Positions 35,099 through 44,859 of a stretch of DNA of 64,000 bases are shown here, in pieces. The DNA is from Deltaproteobacteria bacterium (GTDB lineage Bacteria > Lernaellota > Lernaellaia > JACKCT01). The stretch spans positions 1 to 64,000 of the forward strand of contig JACKCT010000012.1 in the NCBI GenBank assembly GCA_020633895.1, read 5' to 3'. The position numbers were made by a program, and so were the translations under genes. The first letter of the stretch is position 1, and the number at the start of each line of letters is the position of its first letter. The notes beneath the pieces are model-generated. The model was not told the origin of the DNA. It did no database searches and saw nothing but the letters and a program-made list of their open reading frames with translations.

Positions 35099-36526
35099 TT
35101 AGCGGGTCCAGACCTCAACGCGGCGGTTCTTGGCCCGGCCGTCTTCGCCGCCGTTGCTGGCGACGGGAAGATACGGGCCGAATCCGGCGATCTTGAGTTG
35201 GCTGATGCCCTTGTCGCGCAGCAGCCGACCGACGCCGTTGGCCCGGCTGTAGGACAGGCTCATATTTTTTTCCAACGAACCGTGGCTGTCGGTGAAGCCG
35301 ACGAGCATCACCTCGGTCGGCTTGGTGCGTTCGATGTAAGTGACCAGACGATCCAGGTCGCGCTGAGCCTTGTTGTCCAGATCGTTGCTGCCGCTCTCGA
35401 ACCGGAAGTTCACCGACAACCGCTGAGCCCCTTGCACCGACTCGGCATAGCGCCTGGGCGTATCCTCGGCCAGGGCCGGCGACGCGGGCGTGATGACGTT
35501 GGGAATGAAACCTTCCTCGGCGGCGATGCGCTGGCCTTCGCCGGAGAGCGCGAACTCCACGAAGTCGCCGACGTGCTTATTCTCCGAAGTCGCCGGTGTG
35601 TAAAGGAACAGACGCCGGGACAGCAAGTAGTCTTCCGTGCCGACGGTGAACGAATTGGGCAACAGCGGGACGGAGTCGTCCTGATAGACGGACACCGCCT
35701 TGGCCTCGCGAATGTACGGCAGCCCGATGAACCCGATGCCGCCCGGGTCCGCCGCCACCGAGTCGGCGAGTTTTTCCGAGTCTTCGAAGAAGCGGGCCGA
35801 GTCGACCACCGCCAGATTGTTCGGGCTCAGGACCAGACTCTTGAACGTGTCGAACGTGCCCGACACCGAATCCCGAGAGTATACCTTGACCGCGACGTCG
35901 GCGCCGCCCACCTGATTCCAGTTGGTCACGCCGCCCGAGAAGAGTTGGCCGATCTGTTCCACGCTGAGTTTGTCGAGGGGGTTGTCCCGGTGGACGATCA
36001 CCGCAATGCCGTCCAGCCCCAGAATGTGTTCGCTTTGCGGCGCGCGCAGATTGCCCAAGGCGGAGAGCGACGTCACCTCGTCGGGCTTGACGCGGCGCGA
36101 GGCCATGCCGATGTCGGTGGCGTCGTTGCCCATGTCGGCAAACGCGGTGGACGAACCGTGGGCGAAAATTTCAATGCCCACATGGCGGCCGCCCAACATG
36201 GCCTCCACCGTCTTTTCTTCGTCCACCTTGCCCGGTTTGACTTCGATCGCCCCGGCCCCCAGCTTTTGCAGGTAGGCCTTGGACAAACTCGGGGCCAGGG
36301 ACGATCCGATCGTGTTCGAACCGTGCATTCGCAGGATGATTTCCGCGGGCCCGGAGGCGAGTTCCTCGCTTGCCGGAGCCATGCCGCCGGACGGTTCGGC
36401 CAGCACGCGGACCGGCACTTCCGGTTGGTTTTGCTGACAACCCGCGACAAAAACGAAGACGGCAATGAAGGCGAGTGCGAAGATTGTTCGGCGGTTCCAT
36501 CCGCGATGTCGTCGAAGGCTGAACAT
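35099..36526 (-). CDS. Lipoprotein: phosphate-type binding domain fused to OmpA domain
   Basis: 475 aa. Lipobox VFVAGC near residue 30. Residues about 65-330 are a PstS-like solute-binding domain (MHGSNTIGSSLAP, SRRVKPDEV, GGVTNWNQVGG, SRDSVSGTFDTF, GGIGFIGLPYI). Residues about 350-475 are an OmpA/MotB-type peptidoglycan-binding domain (VNFRFESGSNDLD, LVGFTDSHGSLEKNMSLS, AKNRRVEVW). A binding protein tied to the cell wall is not a normal PstS arrangement and no pst permease is nearby, so scavenging, sensing or adhesion are all possible. Confidence 0.75.
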   Translation of the reverse strand: MFSLRRHRGWNRRTIFALAFIAVFVFVAGCQQNQPEVPVRVLAEPSGGMAPASEELASGPAEIILRMHGSNTIGSSLAPSLSKAYLQKLGAGAIEVKPGKVDEEKTVEAMLGGRHVGIEIFAHGSSTAFADMGNDATDIGMASRRVKPDEVTSLSALGNLRAPQSEHILGLDGIAVIVHRDNPLDKLSVEQIGQLFSGGVTNWNQVGGADVAVKVYSRDSVSGTFDTFKSLVLSPNNLAVVDSARFFEDSEKLADSVAADPGGIGFIGLPYIREAKAVSVYQDDSVPLLPNSFTVGTEDYLLSRRLFLYTPATSENKHVGDFVEFALSGEGQRIAAEEGFIPNVITPASPALAEDTPRRYAESVQGAQRLSVNFRFESGSNDLDNKAQRDLDRLVTYIERTKPTEVMLVGFTDSHGSLEKNMSLSYSRANGVGRLLRDKGISQLKIAGFGPYLPVASNGGEDGRAKNRRVEVWTR

Positions 36527-36575
36527 AAAACCGAGGCACTCCCTGGCGCCACGACGAGGCGCGCCGATCCGATGG

Positions 36576-38285
36576 CTAATTCAAGAAGAACGATCCGTCC
36601 CCGGCACGCAAAAGCAGGCTTTCCGCCTTGCCGCCGTCGCCGGCCAGATGAATGTTCAACCGACGGTCCTGGCGCTCGATTTTTTCGATGCGGCGGTTGA
36701 TGCCCTTCTCCCAACGCGTGGCGAAATTGTCCCGGTCAAGGCCCAGCAGGGCCCACGAATCGCCCGCGTCGGACCGGGGAATCGTCACCACCAGGATCTC
36801 GGGAAATTCCACCACCTCGGCGGGAATCGAACTGGAAACTCCGGGGCATTCGGCCTGCGTGACCAGCGGCGCCTGCTTGAGCATGCGGCCGTTGGCCAGG
36901 TCCCGCGCCACGACCGTAAAGCGCGACTGCCCCTCCTGCGTGACGCAGTCCAAATACACCAGACGCGAACTGATGAGCTTCAGGTTGGACGCGAGATGAT
37001 CGCCGTAGGACCAGCGTTCCGAGCCGTCTTCCAGGTTGAGCGCCCACACCGCCTCGCGGAATTGCCCCACGAACAGCAGGCTCGTCGACAGTGACGCGGC
37101 GTATTGCAGGTCGACACGGGCGTCGGGGTTTTCCAGAAGAACGCGCCACGCGGGATTTTCGAACTCGTACGCCCCGCCTTCGAGCGTCACCTTCTGCCGC
37201 GTCGCGCCGCTGGGTTCGACGTAGACATCCACCCGGTAGCGGTTGCCGACCACCAGCTTTTCCGTCGCCTGCGCGGCGCCGGGCAGGGCCGACCACGGGC
37301 GCATGACGATGACGGCGTAGCTGACCGCCGCCGCGATCGCGACCACGATCAACAATGCCGCCACGCGACCCCAATTCCGTGGCTTGCGCTCCTTCTTGGC
37401 GTCCCGTGGCGGATGGGCCGTCGATTCGACACCGGGGGCGGGCGGCGCGGTCGCCGTTCCGTTGGGAGCGGCCGAGTAGCTGTGAGCGTTGCCGTTGGTC
37501 TTGCCCGTCGCTCCGTTGGTCTTGGGAAGCTCGATGCCGCCGAAGGGCGGATCGGACTGCTTGATTTTCGGCATCGGCATGGCGGCTGCCGCGCTGAGTT
37601 CCGCGTCGCTGAAGATCGGATCGGACGAGTCCTCCAAGTGGAGGGCATGTTCCGCCAACATCTCGGGGCGGATCACCGGCGACTCGATCTGAAACTCTTC
37701 AATCAAGGGCGCTCCGGACTTGTTCGGCTTGGCCGGCGCGGTGAACGACGTCAAATCCTTGAGCAGGGACGAAACAGTCAGCGTCGCCTCGAACGGGCTG
37801 CCGGGGCCGTCCACGTCGTCGATCGTTTCGGCGAGCCATCCGCCGGGGCGCTGGTCGCGAACGCGATAGACGCTGCCGTTTTCCTCGAACGTCACGCCCG
37901 GCAGTTCGGGATCGGTGGCCGATTCGTCCACTTCCAGCGCGTGGAAATTGCGTTTGGACAAGGCGAATGCTTCGGCGGCTCCCGGTTTTTCCAGGGCGAC
38001 CAAGCGGTAGCCGTCGTCGGCGCGGCGGGCGTAGAGGACGGGGAAGTTCTCTTCGATGGTGATGCGCAGGCCGCGATCCCGGTCGACGCCGAAGTAGAGG
38101 GCGCTGCGCCCCGTGTTGCCCAGGAGGCGGCCGACTTGGTAGCGCCGGCGAAGCAGGGTTCCGGCGGGAAGGTAGCCTTCCGGGTTGGCCACGTGAACAC
38201 CCGGCGCGTCGGGGCCGCAGCGGCCGCACCCCTCCGCACGATGCACAGTCAGACAGCAGTACTCGCAGTACTCGCCGCTTCCCAC
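36576..38285 (-). CDS. Zn-ribbon / degenerate kinase N-lobe / membrane / propeller protein
   Basis: 569 aa from GTG 38285 (AAGGTGA upstream). Residues 5-25 hold paired CxxC-like motifs (YCEYCCLTV, GCGRCG), a zinc ribbon. Residues 40-75 read GTLLRRRYQVGRLLGNTG and ALYFGVDRDRGLRITIEENF, which is the start of a Ser/Thr kinase N-lobe in which the catalytic Lys of IKEYFP is replaced (TIEENF). No C-lobe motifs (HRD, DFG) follow. A membrane segment lies at about 310-330 (VAALLIVVAIAAAVSYAVIV). The C-terminal 230 residues look like PQQ-type propeller blades (EAVWALNLEDGSERWSYGD). It may be a pseudokinase sensor. Confidence 0.6.
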   Translation of the reverse strand: MGSGEYCEYCCLTVHRAEGCGRCGPDAPGVHVANPEGYLPAGTLLRRRYQVGRLLGNTGRSALYFGVDRDRGLRITIEENFPVLYARRADDGYRLVALEKPGAAEAFALSKRNFHALEVDESATDPELPGVTFEENGSVYRVRDQRPGGWLAETIDDVDGPGSPFEATLTVSSLLKDLTSFTAPAKPNKSGAPLIEEFQIESPVIRPEMLAEHALHLEDSSDPIFSDAELSAAAAMPMPKIKQSDPPFGGIELPKTNGATGKTNGNAHSYSAAPNGTATAPPAPGVESTAHPPRDAKKERKPRNWGRVAALLIVVAIAAAVSYAVIVMRPWSALPGAAQATEKLVVGNRYRVDVYVEPSGATRQKVTLEGGAYEFENPAWRVLLENPDARVDLQYAASLSTSLLFVGQFREAVWALNLEDGSERWSYGDHLASNLKLISSRLVYLDCVTQEGQSRFTVVARDLANGRMLKQAPLVTQAECPGVSSSIPAEVVEFPEILVVTIPRSDAGDSWALLGLDRDNFATRWEKGINRRIEKIERQDRRLNIHLAGDGGKAESLLLRAGDGSFFLN

Positions 38286-38510
38286 GGGTAATCACCTTGT
38301 CGAAATGTTGAGGCGTTGCTGCGTTCGATGTTAAGAGGACAACCCAACGTTGTCCACACCTTTTTCCCATGTTATTTCAGACACATTCGCCCACTTCGGG
38401 CGCAATGGACGACAATCGACACATTAACGTCACACAAAAGACATATTAATTCGGCGTCTCAAGGTTTCACCGACAAAAACTTATTATTTTCCCGACGAGC
38501 GATCTTTGAA

Positions 38511-39095
38511 TCAGGCTTTGGGAGGAAACTGGCCGAGCTTGCGTTGGAGGGTGCGACGATGGACGCCCAACCGACGGGCGGCCTCCGAGATATTGCCGCC
38601 GCAATCGGCGAGCACGCGTTGGATGTGCTCCCACTCGGCCCGAGCCAGCGAGGGAGCGACGTAGTCCGACTCGGCCGGCGCCAACGGCGGGGCGTTGCCC
38701 TTTTCGAACGCGGCCAGGACGTCGTCCGCGTCGGCGGGCTTTTGCACGTAGTTCAATGCCCCCAGGCGAATCGCCTCGATCGCGGTGGCGATGCTGCCGT
38801 ATCCGGTCAGGACGACGATCTGCAATTCGGGACGAATCGCGAGGAGTTCGGGAATGAGTTCCAATCCCGGACGGCCGGGCATGCGCAGATCGACCGTCGC
38901 CAGCTCAACGGCATTCGTCCGGGCGATTTCCACCGCCTCGTCGAAGTTCGCCGCCTTGAGCGTCGACAGCCCTCGCCGCCCTAAAGCCCGCGCCAACTGG
39001 TCGCGCAGACGTTCGTCGTCATCGACAATGAGAATGCACTTGCCGGTCGCCTCGCCGGGCATTTCGGTTTGGGGGTTATCCAACGACGACATCAC
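38511..39095 (-). CDS. regA: RegA/PrrA/ActR-type response regulator
   Basis: 194 aa, the family's usual length. The receiver domain has ILIVDDDER, phospho-acceptor Asp in LATVDLRMPG and Lys in YVQKPAD. A short linker leads to a Fis-type helix-turn-helix (GGNISEAARRLGVHRRTLQR) almost identical in layout to RegA. The family acts as a redox-dependent transcription factor controlling respiration, cytochromes and carbon/nitrogen metabolism. The start overlaps the kinase gene end by 20 nt, so the two are co-translated. Two sequences matching its known DNA consensus occur upstream of the MbnP-like genes in this same cluster. Confidence 0.85.
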   Translation of the reverse strand: MMSSLDNPQTEMPGEATGKCILIVDDDERLRDQLARALGRRGLSTLKAANFDEAVEIARTNAVELATVDLRMPGRPGLELIPELLAIRPELQIVVLTGYGSIATAIEAIRLGALNYVQKPADADDVLAAFEKGNAPPLAPAESDYVAPSLARAEWEHIQRVLADCGGNISEAARRLGVHRRTLQRKLGQFPPKA

Positions 39096-40437
39096 TCAAA
39101 TCCTCGATATCCGGCGGCGCCTCGGCCGCGGCCTCGTCCGGAGCGCGCCTCACCAGTTGCCCGGGGATGCGCACCGTGACCTGCGTCCCCTTGCCGGGAG
39201 TGGACGCCAGGTAGATTCCGCCGCCCAGGCTTTCGAAGACTCCACGGGCGTAAAATACGCCCAGGCCCATGCCCTGCCCCGGTTCCTTCGACGTGAAAAA
39301 CGGCTCCCCCACGCGCTCGAGCGTCGCGGCGTCCATGCCGGAGCCTTTGTCCTGCACCTGGAGGATGACCATGCCGCCCTGCCAGCCGGCGCGGATGGCG
39401 ATCTCACCGCCGTCCTTGGAAGCGTCCACCGCGTTGGACACCAGATTGCGCAAAGCGGCGGTCACGGCCTCGCGGGGAATCGCGACCATTCGATCGTCGA
39501 GTCGTTCGTCGATCCGGATGTTGATATTCGCATCATGGCGCGAAACGACGTCGTCCAGCAGTTCGCGCAGGCTCACAAGGCTCGTCTGCTCGCCCATGAT
39601 ATCGCCCGCGTCCGCCGTCAGACGGCTCATCACATCGCGGCAGCGCTTGACCTCTTCGCGGATGATATGCGCTTCCTCGGCCAGGTCGTCCGATTCGGCC
39701 CCGGCGATCCCCGCCGCCAACTCCCGCTCCAACTCCTTGGCGGCGACGGCGATGATCGACAGCGGCGTGGACAACTCGTGCGCCGCCCCGGCGGCCAGTG
39801 TCGCCAACGACGCCAGATGGCGGCTTTGTTCCCGGGCGCGGCGGGTGCTCTCCGCGGCCTTTTCCAGATTTCGCACCTGACGCTGCAAGCGCCCGACAAA
39901 GACGGTGATCAGCACCGCCGCCACGGCAAACGCCACCCACATCCCCTTGAGATGCAGGTCCATATGCAAATGATGTTCGACATGGTTGAGAACATTGACC
40001 GTCGGCAGGAAGAACAACAGGGCGTAGCCGACCAACGTGCAGATGACCATCAGCGTCGTCGCCGTGGCCGAAAGCACCACCGAGGAAAGCGCCACATGCA
40101 CCAGGTAGAGCGCGCTCATCGGGTTCATCGGCCCACCGCCCAGCCACAGCAGGAGCGTGAGCAGAACGATGTCGAACAACAGGACCGAGGCGAAAAACGG
40201 CTCGCCGCCCGGATGGCCGCGACGCTCGGCGATCTCCAGCGCCACGTTGCTGGCCGCCAGCACGAGGATAACCAGGAGGATGCGCCCCAGGGGCAGCGGC
40301 ACCTTGATGGCCAACGTGATCAGGAGGGTGAGCGTCAATTGGGCGACCACCGCCGCCCAGCGCAGACGCACCAACCAACGCAGATTCAAGCGCGAACGCG
40401 CGGGCGCAACAACTTCCGAAGCGCCCGCGCCGCTCAT
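39076..40437 (-). CDS. regB: RegB/PrrB-type redox sensor histidine kinase
   Basis: 453 aa from ATG 40437, which overlaps the upstream gene stop (ATGA). Six hydrophobic segments span residues 30-210 and include GGGPMNP, the quinone-binding GGxxNP motif of RegB. The H-box is AGAAHELSTPLSIIAV. A Cys in VKRCRDVMSRL lies about where RegB carries its redox-active Cys. The ATP-binding domain has LRNLVSNAVDAS, DKGSGMD and GMGLGVF. Together with RegA it should couple membrane redox state to transcription. Position after the MbnH gene suggests that redox or copper state is the input here. Confidence 0.85.
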   Translation of the reverse strand: MSGAGASEVVAPARSRLNLRWLVRLRWAAVVAQLTLTLLITLAIKVPLPLGRILLVILVLAASNVALEIAERRGHPGGEPFFASVLLFDIVLLTLLLWLGGGPMNPMSALYLVHVALSSVVLSATATTLMVICTLVGYALLFFLPTVNVLNHVEHHLHMDLHLKGMWVAFAVAAVLITVFVGRLQRQVRNLEKAAESTRRAREQSRHLASLATLAAGAAHELSTPLSIIAVAAKELERELAAGIAGAESDDLAEEAHIIREEVKRCRDVMSRLTADAGDIMGEQTSLVSLRELLDDVVSRHDANINIRIDERLDDRMVAIPREAVTAALRNLVSNAVDASKDGGEIAIRAGWQGGMVILQVQDKGSGMDAATLERVGEPFFTSKEPGQGMGLGVFYARGVFESLGGGIYLASTPGKGTQVTVRIPGQLVRRAPDEAAAEAPPDIEDLSDVVVG

Positions 40438-41681
40438 TCGTCTTCTTCGAACGGGTTGGAGAAGTCCGGGTTGGTCAGGAAATCCTCGTCGGTCAGGCTC
40501 TTGAGGAAGTTGATGACGTCCTCCCGCTCCTGATCGGTGATGGAAAATCCGGTGATGAACCCGTCCTTCAAGGGATTGGCGCGGCCGTCCCCGGCGTTGG
40601 GCCCTTCGGTGACGTTGCGCCCGCCTTCCTCGTAAAAGTGCATCACGTCTTCGAGGGTCGCCAGCGATCCGTCGTGCATATAGGGCGCGGAGACCTCGAC
40701 ATTGCGCAGCGTCGGCGCGCGGAAGCGGCCCTTGTCCTTCGGATCGGAGGTGACTTCGTAGAGTCCCTGGTTGCCGGCGGGGTACGAGCCCTCCCCGTCC
40801 ACGTTGTAGAGGCCGACGTTGTGGAACGGCTTCTCCACGAATTCCGTGGTCGGCAGGCGCACCGAGTCGGTCAGATTGAACGTGCCGTGGCAATGGTGGC
40901 ACTCGAGCTTCTCGGAGAAAAACAGGTCCATGCCCCGGCGCGCCGAATCGCTCATGGCCTCCGGCTCGCCCGTGTACACCGCCCGGTCATAGGGGGAGTT
41001 CCACGAAATGAGCGTCCGCACGAACGACGTAGCCGCCGCGATCAGATTCGGGAACGTGACCGGGTCGTCCTCGTCCGGATAGGCGTCGGCGAACATCTCC
41101 TGGTACATCTCGTCGTCCTTGAAACGATTGAGCACCTCGTCCTCATGGCCGGTGATCCCCAGCTCGATCGGCGATTCGCCGAACATCGGGCCCAGGGCCT
41201 GGGACTCCAGGTCCGTGAGAATGATGTTGCCCCACGTGAGCGTCGAATAGTACCCGACGTTGACCAACGACTGGGCATTGCGGGGGTGGTGCATCCCGGT
41301 CGAACCGACCGCCACCGGCAACCCGTCGGAAAAGCCCTTCGATTGGTCGTGGCAGGAGAAGCACCCCATCGTGCCGTTCGCGGAGAGACGGGGATCGTAG
41401 AAAATATACCGGCCCAGTTCCACCTTCTCGACGGTCATCGGGTTGTCGTCGGGGACGACCGGCGGCGGGAAATGATCGGGCAGATCCCAGGTGTAGGGCG
41501 TCACGCTCCCGTCGTCGTCATCATCGTCATCGTCGTCCGTGCTCGAACTGTCGTCGTCGTCATCACCGCCGCCTCCTCCGCAGGCGACCGGGGCCAATAA
41601 GGCCAGGGAAACAAAAACGACGAGCAGGAGAAACACTCCTGCCCATCGCGACTCGAATGGATAATCCATTGCGGTCTTCAC
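40434..41681 (-). CDS. MbnH-like di-haem enzyme (MauG/CcpA family lipoprotein)
   Basis: 415 aa. Lipobox LLAPVAC followed by Gly and an Asp/Ser linker. Two c-type haem motifs, CFSCH and CHHCH, lie in the cytochrome c peroxidase/MauG fold (VELGRYIFYDPRLSANGTM, RFRAPTLRNVEVSAPYMHDG, DVINFLKSL). MbnH enzymes oxidise a Trp of the partner MbnP to kynurenine, creating a copper site; two MbnP-like genes stand just upstream in the operon. GTG 41681 is preferred because AAGGAG is 7 nt upstream. The enzyme should act in the periplasm on a lipid anchor. Confidence 0.8.
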   Translation of the reverse strand: MKTAMDYPFESRWAGVFLLLVVFVSLALLAPVACGGGGGDDDDDSSSTDDDDDDDDDGSVTPYTWDLPDHFPPPVVPDDNPMTVEKVELGRYIFYDPRLSANGTMGCFSCHDQSKGFSDGLPVAVGSTGMHHPRNAQSLVNVGYYSTLTWGNIILTDLESQALGPMFGESPIELGITGHEDEVLNRFKDDEMYQEMFADAYPDEDDPVTFPNLIAAATSFVRTLISWNSPYDRAVYTGEPEAMSDSARRGMDLFFSEKLECHHCHGTFNLTDSVRLPTTEFVEKPFHNVGLYNVDGEGSYPAGNQGLYEVTSDPKDKGRFRAPTLRNVEVSAPYMHDGSLATLEDVMHFYEEGGRNVTEGPNAGDGRANPLKDGFITGFSITDQEREDVINFLKSLTDEDFLTNPDFSNPFEEDE

Positions 41682-41717
41682 GATAAAACTCCTTCGGCCC
41701 AAATCCGGCCGAAATGA

Positions 41718-42683
<966 letters not shown>

Positions 42684-42802
42684 TGATCTTTCTCCATCCA
42701 AGAAAGGTTTATAGACAACCATGCAAGTCGCGCTCCGGGGGATGTCGATTCCCACCGGGAACGACGGGCCAAGTGATATGACGGAGACGCCGCCTTGGCA
42801 AT

Positions 42803-42817
42803 GCGGCAAAGTGTCGC
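42803..42817 (-). promoter_or_regulatory. RegA/PrrA-type box upstream of MbnP-like copy 2
   Basis: GCGGC-AAAGT-GTCGC matches the RegA/PrrA consensus GCGNC-N5-GNCGC at every fixed position. It lies about 127 nt upstream of the start at 42683 and is embedded in a longer block conserved with 44323-44345 (GCAATGCGG, AAA, CGCAGG). A RegBA pair is encoded in the same cluster. Confidence 0.55.
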
Positions 42818-43128
42818 AGGGCAACCTAACGATATTGCTAGGTTTCGTCCTTGACGAAGGTCAATCGCCGCCACGAAACCCATTCGTTCGACGCAATCCG
42901 TCGTTTTTGCCCGAATGGGCCCGAAACCCTTGGAAGTATAGCACATTTTCCGCGACGATCGGAATTTGGGGCCGTGGGCCGATGCGCGGCCGTAGGACAC
43001 CGCCTCGAACGACGGAAAACGCGCTCACGGTTTCGATGCCCCAAGGATGCCGTCTGAAGATACGGCCTAAAGATGCGGCTCGGGCATGCCGTCCGAAAGC
43101 CGCATCGGAAATGCGCCAAAATGCGGGA

Positions 43129-43147
43129 GGGGAGGCATAACCTCCCC
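43129..43147 (-). terminator. Terminator-like hairpin after MbnP-like copy 1
   Basis: On the minus strand, GGGGAGG-TTATG-CCTCCCC forms a 7-bp stem about 47 nt after the stop of the upstream MbnP-like gene. Only a short T-run (ATTTT) follows some bases later, so termination is probably partial. Confidence 0.4.
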
Positions 43148-43193
43148 CCTCGCGCGCTTAGTACCATACTCGGAATCGGGTTTCTGTGAGGGA

Positions 43194-44198
43194 TTACTCC
43201 CCGCTCCCGAGTATATAGAAGGCCGTCTGGTCGGCGCATCCGTTCTCACAGGCGCCGGTTTCGTAAGACAGGCCCAGATTCGGGAACAGGTCGGTGCATT
43301 CCTCTTCCTCGCCCGGGAACGACATGCAGCCGGGGGCCGAACCGTCCTTGTTCTTGGTCATGTCCGAGTCGGCCAGCAGCTCGGCCAGATCGAAGACGAT
43401 CGTGTCCGAATCCGGATCGAAGCCGTGCAGGGTGATCGTCGGCCGGTTGGGCTTGGTGCAAGGCTCGGTCGGCGGGGTGCCGCTGTCATCGGACGTGCAT
43501 CCGGTGCTGCCCAGATGAATCTGCCAGGGAGTCGGGGTCTCCGAGCCGACCGTCGTGTCGACGCGGATGAATTTGTAGCCGCCCTGCCAGTTCCAGTTCA
43601 TGGCCTGGAGGTTCAGAGGCGACTCGGCGGTCTGCCATTCGACATGGTTGAGTTCGAAAGGCACGCCCACGTCGAAGCTGATCGCCACATACGAGTCGTC
43701 CGGCGCGGTTCCGACTACCGTGTCGTTGGTCTCGGCCGTGCCGTTGTCGCAGTTGCCGGTGGCGTCCTCGAAGTCCAAAAGAGCCAAATTCTCCAACTGA
43801 AACGGATTGTCCTGATCCAGCGCCAGGGCCACCTCGGCCTTGGTCGACGTGGTCAGCTTGATGTTCGAAACGAACACGCGGAAATCCTTGAAATTCACCG
43901 GCGCGTCCTCGATGCCCAGACCGGAATACTCCGTCGAGCAACTGAACGTCTCGTCGCCGACCATGCCCGCGAACTTGATGTTGAAGGTCTTGGCGTCGTC
44001 ATCGTCGTCGTCATCGTCATCATCATCGTCGTCCGCCGTGTCGTCATCGGCGGTGTCATCGTCGCCGGTGTCGTCGTCGGACGCATCGTCGTCATCGTCG
44101 TCGTCGTCATCACCGCAGGCGACAGCCCCGGTGACAAAAACGGCCATCAACGCCGCCGCCAACATCAGGATCCACAACTTTCTCTCGGTCAAATTCAT
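43194..44198 (-). CDS. MbnP-like four-Cys metallo-pair lipoprotein, copy 1
   Basis: 334 aa, clearly paralogous to the gene at 41718-42683. Lipobox VTGAVAC followed by an Asp-rich linker of about 40 residues. Shared motifs: FSCSTEYSGLG, APVNFKDFRVFVSNIKL, DVGVPFELNHVEW, NWNWQGGYKFIRVD, GACENGCADQ. Eight Cys follow the lipobox Cys. ATG 44198 has GGGAG upstream. No methanobactin genes (mbnABC) are in the window, so the role is the general MbnP copper-binding type. A RegA-like box stands about 138 nt upstream of the start. Confidence 0.8.
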   Translation of the reverse strand: MNLTERKLWILMLAAALMAVFVTGAVACGDDDDDDDDDASDDDTGDDDTADDDTADDDDDDDDDDDDDAKTFNIKFAGMVGDETFSCSTEYSGLGIEDAPVNFKDFRVFVSNIKLTTSTKAEVALALDQDNPFQLENLALLDFEDATGNCDNGTAETNDTVVGTAPDDSYVAISFDVGVPFELNHVEWQTAESPLNLQAMNWNWQGGYKFIRVDTTVGSETPTPWQIHLGSTGCTSDDSGTPPTEPCTKPNRPTITLHGFDPDSDTIVFDLAELLADSDMTKNKDGSAPGCMSFPGEEEECTDLFPNLGLSYETGACENGCADQTAFYILGSGE

Positions 44199-44328
44199 CG
44201 GTCGCACTCCCAAATCGTAAAAAGGGTTTCAAGATCCACATTCGTGAACTGAGTAAATGTCCGAATTAGCCACAACGTCAGTCGGGCGTCGAGGCGGCAA
44301 TCTATGCGGGAAACAGAGTCGTGCCAAT

Positions 44329-44343
44329 GCGGTAAATTGCCGC
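44329..44343 (-). promoter_or_regulatory. RegA/PrrA-type box upstream of MbnP-like copy 1
   Basis: GCGGT-AAATT-GCCGC matches the consensus GCGNC-N5-GNCGC except for one base in the first half-site. It is nearly the same distance from its gene as the second box and shares the flanks CAATG and AGG with it. Read as a palindrome it is TGCGG-N7-CCGCA. Confidence 0.5.
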
Positions 44344-44455
44344 AGGCGAATCCGGCCAACCGCCGAATATAGCGGGACTTTTGAAGAAGTAAGGATTTAC
44401 CGGGATATCCCGCGTCGCTCGCCCGTCGGGCCGCGGCGAGCCTTGGCCAAGCGGT

Positions 44456-44845
44456 CTATCCGGCGTCGTTGTCGCTTTCACGGAAGGCGTCGGCGGCGAT
44501 TCGGGCGATGAATTCGGCGATTTTCGGGTGTTCGCCGATGGCCGGCAGGATGCGGATGCGCACGGGGGGATGAGCCTGTTCGGCCGCCCGGACAAGTCGG
44601 GGGATGTCGTGGGCCACGTGCCCCCCTCCGGCCATGAACAACGGCAGGAGCACCAGCTCGTGGAAGCCCTGCTCCTTGGCCTCGGCCGCCAGATCGTCGA
44701 GGGTCGGCGAGGCGACCTCCATGTAGCCGTTGCGGACCGCGTCGTCACCCAACGCGCCCTGCAGCGCATGGAATAGGTCTTCGAACGGCTGCCGCCAGCG
44801 GGGATCGCGACTACCGTGGGAAAAAAGGATCAGGCGTTTCTTCAA
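44456..44845 (-). CDS. cbiX: Short sirohydrochlorin chelatase (CbiX-S / SirB-like)
   Basis: 129 aa, the length of the small homodimeric CbiX. SHGSRDP near the N-terminus supplies the first metal/tetrapyrrole His; VLLPLFMAGGGHVAHDIP supplies the second. The enzyme inserts Co2+ or Fe2+ into sirohydrochlorin (cobalamin or sirohaem route). No other tetrapyrrole gene is nearby. The start must be TTG 44845 (KKRLILFSHGS follows directly); a GAAAGAG lies upstream. The gene lies 257 nt upstream of the MbnP-like gene on the same strand, where haem and metal genes cluster. Confidence 0.75.
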   Translation of the reverse strand: MKKRLILFSHGSRDPRWRQPFEDLFHALQGALGDDAVRNGYMEVASPTLDDLAAEAKEQGFHELVLLPLFMAGGGHVAHDIPRLVRAAEQAHPPVRIRILPAIGEHPKIAEFIARIAADAFRESDNDAG

Positions 44846-44859
44846 AGGAGGTCTCTTTC

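Larger units (their letters stand above)
42684..43193. other. 510-bp regulatory gap between the two MbnP-like genes
   Basis: No gene is visible. The stretch carries, in transcription order on the minus strand, a terminator-like hairpin (43129-43147), a 9-bp inverted repeat GATGCGGCT/AGCCGCATC (43072-43080 and 43098-43106), a TTGACC -35-like element ending near 42859, a 6-bp inverted repeat AACCTA/TAGGTT (42823-42844) and the RegA-like box (42803-42817). Confidence 0.5.

Noticed and set aside
40438-40902. N-terminal extension of the RegB kinase
   Set aside because: The added 155 residues are an Arg-rich out-of-frame shadow of the MbnH gene. ATG 40437 overlaps the previous stop as expected for an operon.
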